NCBI GenBank assembly: GCA_963921795.1
Contig: OY997643.1
Location: 10,008,033 to 10,072,032 of the forward strand
DNA length: 64,000 nt
Origin: Nannobrachium achirus
Taxonomy: Eukaryota; Chordata; Actinopteri; Myctophiformes; Myctophidae
Reading direction: 5' to 3'
Below the pieces are notes generated by a model that saw only the letters and a program-made list of their open reading frames with translations, was not told the DNA's origin and did no database searches. Shown here one piece after another: positions 1-11,221 of the stretch; positions within the stretch are counted from its first letter, which is position 1, and every line of letters starts with the position of its first letter. The translations under genes were made by a program, and so were the position numbers.

Positions 1-120
1 GCTTGTAGATCGGCTATTTTCAAATAGTCAAGGTATAAAATAGGGCTAAAGTGGTTCATGTATGTTTTATAATATAATGTAACTAGTAACTTAAGTTTTC
101 AAATAAATGTAGTGGAGTAA
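1..120 (+). mobile_element. ACTTTTACTC-family MITE fragment with half hairpin at window edge
   Basis: Bases 1-21 are a right hairpin arm (GCTTGTAGATCGGCTATTTTC); TAGTAACTTAAG and TGTAGTGGAGTAAAATA follow. Confidence 0.5.
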
Positions 121-121
121 A

Positions 122-575
122 ATACCAGTAAGACTCCCTAATCGGGAGATAAGCGACCGTCAGGTCACATGTATACACCGCTTTGCGTGATTTTAGGAAC
201 AAATCTGTAGGAGCAATGTCCAAAAATGTGTTTGAAAAAATCGGCCTGATGGTGGCGCTAAATGGGACAGATCCATGTTGATGCCAGGACTCTAGACATA
301 CTGTGTACCACTTTGCGTGATTTTAGGGCAACATTTGTGAGAGCAGTGTCCAAAAATGTGTTTTGCAAGAATCGGCCTCATGGTGGCACTAGAAAAGGTC
401 CATGTGAGAAGGGGTGGAGGTTGTGGCGTGGCAGCCAAGGAGTGTGTGTGTGTGTGCAAAGTTTGGCATGGATAGGGGCAACGGTGGCGGAGATATGAGT
501 AGGGGAAAAGTGTGACTTGTGACGTGACTGACAAACATACAGACTGACAGACAGCCGGTGGAGGTTTTCTACTAC
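122..575 (+). mobile_element. Family U element, copy 1, with an inner tandem duplication
   Basis: Starts CCAGTAAGACTCCCTAATCG and ends near CAGCCGGTGGAGGTTTT. Segments 177-275 and 306-403 are diverged tandem copies (CTTTGCGTGATTTTAGG in both). Confidence 0.6.
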
Positions 576-585
576 TAGGCTTGGG

Positions 586-1440
586 TGGTATCAAAGAATG
601 TTTGGTACTGTATTCAAAGGAATCCCAAAGGTATGATTTAATTTAACTCAGTTAGCGCCGGGCGACTTTACGAGCGACTAGTTCACTATGGCGTTTGGTG
701 CCGAGCGACTCGGAGCGACTTTTATATAAAAGCATTGTTTAAGCTTTTAATATGTGTTTATAGACGGAGCGAAATGGTTAGCTTACCTCAGCTAATGTCC
801 ACACGTAAACCGTGAAAAAAAAGGATACGATTATGACGTCACCTTTAAACCAGGGCTTCCTGTTGACAACAGGCCTCTGCTAGCGTTAGCCTCAATGCAA
901 CCATCCGACCCTCACGTAGCTTCACTAGGTCGGATTTTGATTCTGAAACTTTCTGTGTGGCATCTATATACGTCCCGATGCCCATACCAATGGTGGTTTG
1001 AGACGATCAAGCACGAATTGAACAGTATTGAGCTGAAATGGTGACCGGCGGCCCGTCCATGTTAAGTCAATGAGGACCAAGTCAGCGTCTCATCCTGTTA
1101 TGTGGATTTAAACAGGCTTAACATGGGACCATGTCAGTGTATGGTGTATGGTGGTCTCTAGTGGTCATCTGGTGGTATGGTATGGTGAACGTGCATTCGT
1201 TAAGGTGGTCTGGTTAAGGTGGTCTGGGGGGATACAAAATAGCTATTTCCTGGCGTTATAAGCGCACATTCATATTCATATTTTGGAAATCTGGCCCTGT
1301 ATGAGTTAATACAGTCAAAAAATGCAGACCCTCATAAATATGGAAAAGTGAATATTATTGCCAGGCATATAACTTCATCTAGAGATGACTTCCTCCAACT
1401 ACAAAAGCAGTGTAAAAAGAGAAGAAAAGAAGCGCAGCAG
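586..1440. other. No gene recognised
   Basis: Unique-looking sequence with short GAGCGACT and GGTGGTCT repeats (660-720, 1135-1230). At 1450-1488 and 1555-1602 there is an imperfect inverted pair (ATTGTTTCAAAGACGTACT). Confidence 0.5.
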
Positions 1441-1660
1441 CTGGATCAGTTGAACAAAAATTGTTTCAAAGACGTACTCCAAAGGTGTAAATCACATATA
1501 TTTTTTCACTAAAGACGGAGTGCCTTGGGATTCCTTTCTCTGTAAGTCTGCTGTCTACACCTTTGGAATTTAGCAGTACTTCTTTGAAACAAATTGTGTT
1601 CATACAAAAGCAGTGTATAAGTCATCTGCTTTCATTCGCCCGCCCGCCAGGCAGCACCCA

Positions 1661-1770
<110 letters not shown>

Positions 1771-1991
1771 ACTTCCATTCATTCAGCCCACTGAAGTGCG
1801 TGTATATAGATCCACCTCCACGCTGAAAACAAGTGTCACAAAGGGTCGTCCAGCATCGCCGTCTGGTTGCAAACCTTTGTGCCGGTGTTGCCAGATTGTG
1901 TGAAAGAAATGTAAGCAACTGCGGGTCTAGGAAAAAAAGTCCAAGGAAGCGACTATAGGCCATGTGAGCACTTTAAAACCTAATACATCAG

Positions 1992-2062
1992 CTATTTGAA
2001 AACAGACAATCCACAAGCTCACAATGTGAACAGTTGTGAGCTTGTGGATCTGCTATTTTCTT
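1992..2062. repeat. Isolated hairpin module
   Basis: GAAAACAGACAATCCACAAG ... CTTGTGGATCTGCTATTTTC; arms diverged, apex enlarged. Confidence 0.65.
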
Positions 2063-2064
2063 TT

Positions 2065-2640
2065 TTGTGAGATATGTTTTATTGCCAACAGATTATCAAG
2101 AGTTACAAAATTAACTCTTTTACTGCCACAGAATTGAACAAAAAGCTCCATCCACTGCCAGCTAAATTGAGAATTGTCGCTCATCTTTGAAGGCCTACTG
2201 GAGAAATTTGGTTTCGACTATAAAGACAACAATTATATGGCAACGTAGAATAGAATGTCTACTTTGCAACAGAAAAAGATTTCGAGCTTTTATCTTGTTC
2301 TGTTCATTAGCTAGAAGCTGCAGAATGTGGCCTAAAAACAGCTCTTTGAGAACATAAAGCTGAGAAAAATGCATTTTTGTGAAGAATACATTTTCAGGCA
2401 GAAATCTCTCTTTAGCCTTTTATTGTTGGCTTCAGTAACATCACACCTATGATCAGTGGTTGTTTACAAACAAATTCAAAAAAATAAAAACAAGAAAAAG
2501 TGTCTTTTTACACACTTTTAGTGTGTAAGAGAAGTAAGAGCAGTAGTAAGAGCAGTGCAGAACATTGACACAGTGACATGAGCTTCAGCCTGAATCCTGC
2601 TTCAGCTTTCAGGGTTCTCTTTATCTCACTGTGACACTAC
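2065..2640. other. No gene recognised
   Basis: AT-rich, unique-looking. TTAACTCTTTTACTGC at 2111 resembles an element end seen at 9605 and, inverted, at 5440. Confidence 0.5.
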
Positions 2641-2662
2641 ATGTCTACAGAGTGTATATGTG

Positions 2663-2666
2663 TGTG

Positions 2667-2702
<36 letters not shown>

Positions 2703-2712
2703 TGTGTGTCAT
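2663..2712. repeat. (TGCG)n / (TG)n microsatellite
   Basis: About eleven TGCG units. Confidence 0.95.
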
Positions 2713-2791
2713 TCAGCCTGCACAGGGCCTGGGGCTCCATTCTGTTTCACTCCAGCCAGGCTCCTCCGGAAGGGCTCCACCGGGTCTGCTG

Positions 2792-2910
2792 AACTCGTAC
2801 ACGAGCCCATGGTCGATCTGTAAATTATACAAATACATAATTACTATAAAATACATGAAAAATAGTACACCTTCAAGCTCACAACGCGTCACAGCAGAAT
2901 GCGTGACGCC

Positions 2911-2971
<61 letters not shown>

Positions 2972-3092
2972 CCTTGTGTGACTCGTACACAAGCCCATGG
3001 TCGATCTGTAAATTATACAAATACATAATTACTATAAAATACATGAAAAATAGTACACCTTCAAGCTCACAACGCGTCACAGCAGAATGCGT
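2792..3092 (+). repeat. Tandem duplication, period 189 bp, with (CA)n between
   Basis: 2792-2904 and 2981-3092 are near-identical (CCCATGGTCGATCTGTAAAT, then TTCAAGCTCACAACGCGTCA, a hairpin left arm). A (CA)n tract at 2917-2970 separates them. Confidence 0.85.
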
Positions 3093-3094
3093 GG

Positions 3095-3184
3095 AGGTTG
3101 GGGGCCTACTATTTTCATCAAAAGGCCGTTTTAGAAATGTCAACCCCTGCCTCTCTAACATTCTATGCACTTCCTGCTTACCAC

Positions 3185-3230
<46 letters not shown>

Positions 3231-3335
3231 ATTATGTAAAAACAGCATTCATGGTCTGGAGAGGGCACTTTTTACAGATGGATAAAAGGGCAGGGGCTCA
3301 AGCCCCCTTTGATGTCTATGTGAGCATGTGCATGG
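3095..3335 (-). mobile_element. Family X fragment interrupted by a (TA)n tract
   Basis: The left part (3107-3178) matches the family X start in reverse and the right part (3234-3335) matches its other end (AAAAGGGCAGGGGCTCAAGC). A (TA)n run lies between, so the copy is rearranged. Confidence 0.55.
3189..3226. repeat. (TA)n microsatellite
   Basis: About 19 TA units. Confidence 0.95.
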
Positions 3336-3604
3336 TGCTAAGTCTGATTTACAGAAAAAAGTTTGTTTTTTCTTTACCTATCCTTGTCCTTGGACGACCA
3401 CGATGTGGAAATGAAGAAGTAGGCTCATCATCATCGTCGACTCATCATCTAAAATCATAGCCAGGAAAATATCAAATAGTTTATATCTAAACAAATCAAT
3501 TTACAATTTTGACATTTAGCAAATGACTTACAATAAGTTCATATATAACATAAAATGCAGTTATAGTAAATAGTTACCATGCATTTACTGTCACAGTGAA
3601 ATTC

Positions 3605-3781
3605 CCTTTATACCCTGTATACCTATATAAAATGTCACAATGCAACATAGCTCTGTTTACACAAAGCTGTACTCCCTCCAACTATGTTCCCCATTTTCAA
3701 CAGTTTTTATTTGTAACACTTGCTTTGGCAATGTAAACGTATGTTTTCTCATGCCAATAAAGCTCCTTTGAATTGAACTGA
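3605..3781 (+). mobile_element. LINE 3' UTR tail, same family as 16313-17232
   Basis: CAATGCAACATAGCTCTG through CAATAAAGCTCCTTTGAATTG, ending in GAATTGAACTG. Lacks the family A insertion and so serves as the empty site. Confidence 0.75.
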
Positions 3782-3792
3782 AAAGCTACATC

Positions 3793-3826
3793 ATCAGCTA
3801 CTGATGATGATGATGATGATGATGAC
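3793..3826. repeat. (GAT)n microsatellite
   Basis: GATGATGAT repeats. A related (CAT)n block is at 4674-4712. Confidence 0.9.
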
Positions 3827-4302
3827 GATAAAAAGAAACCTCTCCCTCTCTCTCACACACACACGCATCGTACGCACGCACACACAAACTAAGCCAATAA
3901 ATCCTAAATTCCCATCAAATAATCTTAGTAGGCTGTGCAGTGCACGTACACTACACGCGGTACGTGCACGCGCGTGATAGGAACTCCACGTGTGTCCTGA
4001 GTAGCGACAAAAACAAACAAAGCACGTGGATCCTAACTGCTTGGATCAAGTTACTGATCCGGTCCGGATACGGAAACATTTCTTGCATGTATGTGTACGT
4101 GTAAATAGCCGGATGCAGTAGGCGGGCTCTAGACCGGATCCCAATGTCGGAGTGGCAACACGTCGCAATGGAAAACCGTTACCCACTGACCATCCCCCCA
4201 TCCCAGGCTTCCAGTTCCACACGGATGCTCTGTTATCACACAGTATACAACTATATACAGTATACAACTATACAATACATACATGCACTGGATTGGAAGT
4301 CT

Positions 4303-4648
4303 TACTTTGGACAGTAGAATCGTGGCCTCTGTTCTCCGAGGGGTCTCTACGCGGAAGCCATTCTTCATTGGCCAAATCGCCCAGTTTGTCCGTCTTTTCG
4401 CGGCGGTACATGGGTCTCTGCTGCTGCGGCGATGTGAGCCCCCGGGCGGGGGGATCCATCCTACACGGGGGTCGAGCTCCGTCGGGATCGGTTTCCACAA
4501 TATCACGAGGCTCTTGATCCATTTTTGGACCCCGGTTCTTCGCGACTGGCACCATCTTAGTCTGGGATCGCTTCCAATTTCGGGCTTTTGATCCGGTCGG
4601 GAGCGGATGACGTCCTACGTTCTTCAATCTTTTTATCTTCAATAACAA
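4303..4648 (-). CDS. Possible coding exon, unknown protein
   Basis: A minus-strand open frame starts at 4648 or, more convincingly, at an internal ATG near 4553 with a good context (AAGATGG). It reads MVPVAKNRGPKMDQEPRD and on through an R/P/D-rich, low-hydrophobic stretch (GARPPCRMDPPARGL, PMYRREKTDKLGDLANEEW). The frame runs to a potential donor AAA|GTAAGA near 4304. Local GC and CpG are higher than in neighbouring DNA. I do not recognise the protein. Against it being a host gene, about 45 bp upstream of the ATG are repeated in diverged form at 61045-61095, so this may be a repeat that carries an open frame. No membrane segment, signal peptide or known domain is visible. Confidence 0.25.
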
Positions 4649-5043
4649 TGGCTACAGTGATCTTTTTCTCTTCTTCATCATCATTATCATCATCATCATC
4701 GTCATCATCACGACCACCACCACCATGGGCGCTGGTCCTGGGTCACCAACACGGGTAGGTTGTGTAATCCTAATTCTAACAAAGTTTATTTCTATCGGTC
4801 AGGGGGGGTTGGGTCGCACTTCGGCGGAATGATACCAGCAAGTTGAGGCTGAGTTGGCCTAATACATCTCAATATTCTAGTACTGCTAAATACTACTACC
4901 TACTACAATTACTATACTACTAATACTATAAAACAACTGATTTCCGACAAAATGATCGCTTTTACCAACGTTTCTCTCTCTCTTTCTCTACTAACAGCCC
5001 GATGCATAAAACAATATAGTCCCTCAATGCTGCTAGCAGCTAG

Positions 5044-5218
5044 CAGTGGCGTCAGTTCAGAACAAGCTAAGGTATGGCAACATGACTGGTGTCTGGTGAA
5101 GACACCAGTCATGTTGCCATACCTTAGCAACAGGCACGATGAAAAGTACATTTTTATTATTTCCCCCTGTCAAGGTATGGCAGCTGCATACCCCTGCCAT
5201 ACCCAATTGACGCCCCTG
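5044..5218 (+). mobile_element. Family K hAT-type MITE
   Basis: Ends CAGTGGCGTCAG and AATTGACGCCCCTG, perfect duplications gcagctag at 5036-5043 and 5219-5226. An inner palindrome (TAAGGTATGGCAACATGACT and its inverse) fills 5068-5127. Confidence 0.9.
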
Positions 5219-5786
5219 GCAGCTAGTCGCTCTGGGCAGGCGGAGCCAGGACAGTCTGTTTACTTTTTTTTTTATGAAAGGTTTCCGGCTGTCCTCAAAA
5301 TGACACAGACGACCAATTATGCATTCAAAAGTTGCGCAAGGACGACTTTTATCATAATCCATAAAAAACATCAAACGAACGAACGGGCGTATTGGCACAG
5401 ATGTCCCTGGAGGATTGGGGCGAACAGGAACGTTCAAAGCAGTATAAGAGTTAAAATGTTATCTGAGTAACAATTTTCTGTCTCAGCAAGAAGAAAGAAG
5501 AAGAGAGAGAAAGAAAGAACAAGAAAACAAACAAAAAAACGTAATGTGGATCTGCTATTTTCAAAATAATCTTGGAGAAAAAAAAACCTGGGACATTCTG
5601 CAGTGACTTGCACTTGTAGTCGGGGGATATCTTAAAAGGTCCTGGAATAAATTCCTTACCAAAACATTTCTTCACCAATGTGTTTGTAAAGGTGTCTAGT
5701 AACACATCTCACAAAGACTGAAATTCAGTTTCCCTAGGAAAATCTTTGACAGCTAGGGTAATTCTGGGTCTCATTCACTCACTATA

Positions 5787-6243
5787 CACCAGTAAGACTC
5801 CCTAAATCGGGAGATAAGCGACCGTTGGTCGCTTATCTCCACAAATATCACAACCTCCACCTCTCACGTCATACGGGCAGCCATAGTTACACCTGGAATG
5901 TTGAATCTCCATATATGGAGATAACCTACGCATCACACAAAGTCTGACCTCACCAGCCCATACTTGGGCATGGACGACTTATATCTCCATATACGGAGAT
6001 GGCCATATATGGAGATACGATGACATCACAGAGTCCACAGCTGATGATGTGGCGTGATGTCATACAATACACATTGTTACTAATCTGTCGGTAGATAATG
6101 CCGGATGATGTCAGCAGTGTGATGTCATACTGATGCGGAGATATGAGCAGGGCAAAGGTGTGACGTGTGACGTGTGACCGACCGACCGACCGACCGACGG
6201 CCGGTGGAGGTTTTGATACTAAACTGCGACCTACGGTCGCAAC
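5787..6243 (+). mobile_element. Family U element, copy 2
   Basis: Starts CCAGTAAGACTCCCTAAATC, ends CTGCGACCTACGGTCGCA. CTCCATATATGGAG-type palindromes at about 5911, 5981 and 6004, and (GACC)n at 6174-6198. Confidence 0.7.
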
Positions 6244-6249
6244 TATACT

Positions 6250-6575
6250 ATAGGGGGAAAAAAAAAATCACTCCCAAAAAATATGCTTTAAGTGGGATGT
6301 GAGGGGTCTAACTAGGTGTCTTTAATTATTCTGAATCCATTGCAAGCATTTGTTTTGCACAAAAAAAATCATTGGGCTAAAAACAGCCCATAAAATGATG
6401 GTTTAGTGATGAGTCATCACTTTACACAGTGGTATGGGGGTCCATTTCTAGCCCAAGGAATGTTTTTGGTGCAAAACAAATGCTTGCAATGGATTCAGAA
6501 TAATTAAAAACACCTAGTTAGACCCCTCACATCCCACTTAAAGCATATTTTTTGGGAGTGATTTTTCCCCCTACG
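6250..6575. mobile_element. Family Q foldback element
   Basis: Arms of about 115 bp (AAATCACTCCCAAAAAATAT, GGGATGTGAGGGGTCTAACT and inverse) surround a centre of about 80 bp. Related arm sequence recurs at 21831-21841 and 22362-22445, there split by family R. Confidence 0.82.
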
Positions 6576-6670
6576 GGGGACGGTCCGCTATTCCGAAACA
6601 CCGTTATTCCGACGGACCCCTAATCCGAAACAAAATTGAAAGACACCTTTATTCCGAATATAAGACTCTC

Positions 6671-6756
6671 ACCCCCCCCCCCCCCCCCCCCTCTCTCTCT
6701 CTCACCTCACCTCTCGCGCTCATTACTTAGAAACACCCATCACCCCCCTCTCTCCC

Positions 6757-6818
<62 letters not shown>

Positions 6819-6850
6819 CCGCTCCACCGCTCTCTCTCTGTCTCTCTCTC
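6671..6850. repeat. (C)n and (CT)n low-complexity block
   Basis: Poly-C 6671-6691, then CT-rich to 6850 with a pure (CT)n core 6760-6816. Confidence 0.95.
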
Positions 6851-7696
6851 ATTTCAGTTTGCGATGCGTGCACGCAATGCATGTAAAAAGCCATGGGAAT
6901 TAAGGAATGCACGCACGGTCAACAATCAACCCATGAACAAACATGATACAATTGATTTAAGTTCTTTATGAGGAGATGGAGTGGAGACAGTAGGAAGAAC
7001 ACCACCAAAGTCTTTTCAACTCTCCCAAAGTTGCATAACGTGCGCATGGATGCACTCACTGACTGTGTCACCACTCGACAGTGAGTACTGAGTAGCCTTT
7101 TTAATTCATTGCTCATCTATCAAGTATCAACCTTATGAAACAATTGCGCAGACCCACGCAATTGTCAAGACATGGTATTGTATTGTTGGCATGAAACATG
7201 ATTGTGAAAGCAGTGTGCCACATGCAGACACAGCCTGCGCGATTATAGTCCAATGAATTCCCTTATGCAAGATTGAAGCTGTTTTTTTTTTGTTTTTTTT
7301 TTAGCCTACTTTTCATTCAATTTCAGTCCCATGCAATGCAGTAGGCCTAATGCTTTAACTGTTGCCTATTGGCTGTTTGTGCATCTGCTAGGCTACTACA
7401 TTACAATTATTATGTCCGGTAAATTTTAATCATGCCGGTCATGGTGACCGGCAGTTTAAAATCCTAGCGCGAAGTCTGAAATAATGAATTCCTGCTCATA
7501 TAAATGCCTACTTCTGCTGCTGACTTGACATGACAGTGAAATTAGAATCATTTAGGAGAGAGAAAGGCCTTCTTCTGAATGTGTGAGTGGCTTATTGGAG
7601 GGCTGTAGGCGGCGGCCTATCTTTGATGCAGGCATCTGATGGTTACATTTCAACATATATTGTTTTATTACGTTGTAATCACAAGATTTATACAGA

Positions 7697-7697
<1 letters not shown>

Positions 7698-7735
<38 letters not shown>
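7698..7735. repeat. (GA)n microsatellite
   Basis: About 18 GA units. Confidence 0.95.
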
Positions 7736-7737
<2 letters not shown>

Positions 7738-8129
7738 GGACTGCGCCTAAACACTGTTCGAACGGTGTGAACGGACTATAGGGACTCATGGACTAAATAT
7801 TAAATAATAGCCTAAATAATAGGCTATTCGGAGTAGCGGGGTCTTATATAAAAATTGGAACCACCGCTATTACGAATAATGGAAGTCTACGTTCGAAATA
7901 GGGGTGCGCCGGAATAGCGGTGTGTAACCCCCCCTATGTATAGTGTATAGTGAGTGAATGAGACCCAGAATTACCCTAGCTGTCAAAGATTCTCCTAGGG
8001 AAACTGAATTTCAGTCTTTGTGAGATGTGTTACTATAGACACCTTTACAAACACATTGGTGAAGAATTCTTTTGGTAAGGAATTTATTCCAGGATTTGAC
8101 ACTATTTCTAAAGATATCCCCCGACTATT

Positions 8130-8205
8130 GTAACAGATAGTTCTACATTTCAGTCTTGATACTTTTACTTAAGTAAAAAGTAAAAGATTTTTCCACCACT
8201 GGACC
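8130..8205 (+). mobile_element. End of ACTTTTACTC-family MITE
   Basis: GATACTTTTACTTAAGTAAA followed by TTCCACCACTGG, the usual terminus. Confidence 0.55.
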
Positions 8206-8339
8206 AAGCGTCCTTGACATGAAACCTCTGGACAATGGCATTATAGACACGCATTACACCCTACAATGGTTTCCATCAACAGCAGCTCAGCTTTTACAGC
8301 ACTAGATCCTTCTCTTTGTTTCCCCCTCACACAGCATAT

Positions 8340-8609
8340 CGTCGTCGTCGGGTGGAAACCTTGTATGTCCATAACCGTTCGTTGTGCATTTAACATTTTC
8401 AAAACGATTTAAACTAGTGAAAACAGCCGATCTAAAAGCACACAACGCCTCGCGGTGCGAGGCGTTGTGTGCTTGTAGATCTGCTGTTTTCACTACCACT
8501 ACTACTAATACTACTACTTATGCAACGGCAGATGAAGCAGGGCTTTACTTTGCGAAAGAACATACACATTTGAAACTTGGAGATAAGAGATTTCCTCCCG
8601 ACAACGACG
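8340..8609 (+). mobile_element. Family A element, copy 1
   Basis: Ends CGTCGTCGTCGGGTGG and CCCGACAACGACG, flanked by ATAT on both sides. It contains a hairpin module at 8415-8495 (37-bp arms, 3-nt apex GGT). Confidence 0.85.
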
Positions 8610-8655
8610 ATATATACTGTAGTATAGGTTGCTCAGATGAAATGTCAAAGTATGA

Positions 8656-8795
8656 ACGAATAGATAGGGGCCAAGCCCTGGGATCCACTCAGTGAGTGTG
8701 AGATGGACAGCAAGGCACAGACTTAATGGAAACCGTTCCCAAGACGAGGAAAACCCTATAGCATGTGTACATTTTACATGGGTCCATCTATGGAA
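8656..8795 (+). repeat. Dispersed repeat, second copy at 10945-11085
   Basis: Both contain GGATCCACTCAGTGAGTGTG and GACAGCAAGGCACAG; no terminal structure identified. Confidence 0.7.
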
Positions 8796-8883
8796 AAATG
8801 TTTTAAAGCCACTGGCTTAACACATCATTAGGAAACAAGCCCAGACAACAAAGGCAACAAGTATAGCAGAAGTAGTAGCTGAA

Positions 8884-8985
8884 GTAGTACTCACAACGAG
8901 TTGCATTGTGAGCTTGTAGATCGGCTATTTTCAAATGGCCAAAATGTATACAGAGTTAGAGCTAACTCTGTATACATTTCGTAGT
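8884..8985. repeat. Eroded hairpin module beside an 18-bp-arm palindrome
   Basis: ACTCACAACGAGTTGCATTG then GAGCTTGTAGATCGGC is a hairpin with a short left arm. At 8942-8979 AAATGTATACAGAGTTAG is followed by its inverse. Confidence 0.65.
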
Positions 8986-8998
8986 ACATTTCGTAAGT

Positions 8999-9528
8999 AC
9001 TAGTAAGTCGCCTAAGGGCGAACAGCAACCTTGCTTTTCTAACTTATACACTATACATGTCAGTCTAATCGGTGTGGCTGCCTGGTTCTACAGACAGGGA
9101 TCTCCATATATGGGCATAAAACGGATTGTATGTGGCCGATGTGGCCTCCATATATGGGCATTCCCATATGAAGTCCTGTTAGGGGAACCACACTAACTAG
9201 AATCCCCTTTATGCCCATATATGGAGATCCCTGTCTGTAGAACCAGCGACACTTGTTAGACTGAGATGTATAGTCTATAGGTTAGACTGACATGTATATA
9301 TTGGCATTCACAGAGATGGGCTTGATACTGATGACATCAGGGGTCTCCATATATGGGCATAAAAGGGATTCTGTTTGTGTGGTTCCCCTGACATCACAGT
9401 GATGTCAGAGCGTGCTGTCAGAGCGTGACAGTCAATCAACAACAAAAGATCAAACCAAGCATTACAGATACAGACAGATACGGTCAAGATGTGACGTTTC
9501 TCATACTAAACTGCGACCTATGGTCGCA
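8999..9528 (+). mobile_element. Family U element, copy 3
   Basis: Starts ACTAGTAAGTCGCCTAAGGG, ends CTGCGACCTATGGTCGCA. Five or more CTCCATATATGGGCAT motifs in both orientations. Confidence 0.7.
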
Positions 9529-9722
9529 AAAAAGTACTGGAATTTGGAAATACTCCAGTAACGTAAAAGTACCTCAAGATTGTACTTACTGTAAGTACAG
9601 TACATTAACTCTTTTACTGCTTCGGACGTTCCCGTTCGCCCCAATTTTGAACCAAGCACGATGCCAATACGGCTCGTTCTTTTTACCTTGTCTGATGACT
9701 GTAAGCTGATGGAGGGTTGCGC

Positions 9723-10197
9723 TAGAGCTTAAATCGGGCCTAAAAAAGTGAGCCCGGCCCAACCCAGCCCGACAGAATTTCAGCCCGGACCGAGCCCAAG
9801 CCCGATACATAATTGACAATTGGAGACCGGCCCAGCCCGAAGACCGACATTCTAAACAACAAGCTTATATGATGCAGACGGCAGCATCCTTTTTTTCCTC
9901 ATACAATATTGGTGATTCGTTAAGAACAGTGTCATTCTACCATTTTCCAACTGTCTTTATATATATAAAAGACATTGTAGCAAGCACCGTCCTAATTATG
10001 GAAGAAAAAAAAACATCGGAGCCTCGCTGGAAAACACAGCTGACGGCCGTCGCTAAATCAGGAAGCATGCGTACAGGGTATTATAGCTACAACATTCAAT
10101 ATTATTAGGAAATCCAAAAGTGTCTGTGAATGGTTTCAACGATCTCCTCCGCTCCGCTCTGCCACAGCGAGAAGCACCCACTGGCCAGCAGCCACCG

Positions 10198-10295
<98 letters not shown>

Positions 10296-10567
10296 GAGCA
10301 CACTCTCGTTGCTCAACTGTCTTAACGTTGCGCAGCAGCGCACATACAGTCACACACGCTCAACTGTGTCAAGTTGCGCCGCAGCGGTGCAGCGCAGCTT
10401 ACACAGTCACAGAGACATCACGTTACCGTGCTGCGCTTGCCTACCGGATTATAAAAGACCGACCCGACCCAAAGCCCGACATATACGTGACAAATTGAGC
10501 CCGGCCCAGCCCGCGCCGCGCCGACCCGTCGGGTCCCGTCGGGCTCGGGCTGAACTTTTAAGCTCTA
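9723..10567 (+). mobile_element. hAT-type element (TAGAGCTTAAA ends)
   Basis: Ends TAGAGCTTAAATCGGGCC and GAACTTTTAAGCTCTA, perfect duplications ggttgcgc at 9715-9722 and 10568-10575. The subterminal regions are packed with AGCCCGGCC/CGGGCTCGGGC motifs. A (CA)n tract sits at 10199-10292. I see no transposase. Confidence 0.88.
10199..10292. repeat. (CA)n microsatellite, about 94 bp
   Basis: Uninterrupted, inside the hAT at 9723-10567. Confidence 0.98.
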
Positions 10568-11221
10568 GGTTGCGCCGCCGTGTACAGTAAAAACATCTCC
10601 CGTAACGCTGCTCTCAAAAATCCACCGCACGTTAGCAATAATGGAGTCCCAAATCACTTCCTGGCTGTGTTCTGTGGATCTGATCTAGAAAATGCATTTC
10701 TATGCTCTGAATGTATGGCAAGCGGAGCGGCCCAATTCACATGTAGGCCTATGGCCCAATTCTTGCATAAGGCTGCCTGCCGCCAGTTTGGCTAAAGTAC
10801 ACATATGAGCGTCCATTGTAAAATGAATTAGTTTGGAAAGAATCAATAGATAATTTTCTATAACATCGCAAAGGTAAGCTGCTTTTTGCTGGCACCAGCC
10901 CCAATAAATACATAATAACATCTGGCAGTAGAACTGTTAATACATGTATAGAGAGGGTCCAAGCTCTGGGATCCACTCAGTGAGTGTGAGATTGACAGCA
11001 AGGCACAGCGCTGACTTAATGGACACTGTTCCCGAGACAAGGGGAACCCTAGCAAGAAGCACGTGTACATTTTTCATGGGGCCATCTCTTGAGACTTACT
11101 GAGGCAGTTTGGGGAGGGGAAATCCACACTTTAGCTTTTTTATAATACATATTGATGTTCATCACCTGTGGGGATGTGTTTTATTTTATTCCTGCTTCTG
11201 GGTCAGACTCAATTCATTTAG

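Larger units (their letters stand above)
6575..7936. mobile_element. Family Z element with TATTCCGA repeats at its ends
   Basis: The left end (GGGGGACGGTCCGCTATTCCG) and right end (CCGGAATAGCGG ... AACCCCCCC) are inverse. Variants of TATTCCGAA are repeated 4-5 times inside each end. The interior has (C)n/(CT)n at 6671-6850 and (GA)n at 7698-7735 and no recognised gene. Confidence 0.5.
5628..8125. repeat. Inverted repeat pair of about 165 bp enclosing 2.3 kb
   Basis: 5628-5789 and 7937-8125 are inverse copies (GGTAAGGAATTTATTCC, GACAGCTAGGGTAATTC, GGGTCTCATTCACTCACTAT). They enclose a family U copy, foldback Q and family Z. A third partial copy is at 21785-21830. The pair may be the ends of one large composite element. 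Confidence 0.65.

Noticed and set aside
122-575. Helitron, because of end hairpins without inverted termini (family U)
   Set aside because: No 5' TC and 3' CTRR-T termini next to the hairpin, and no A|T insertion signature could be shown.
10580-10795. BED or hAT gene remnant right of the 9723-10567 element
   Set aside because: No zinc-finger spacing or transposase motif could be seen in any frame.
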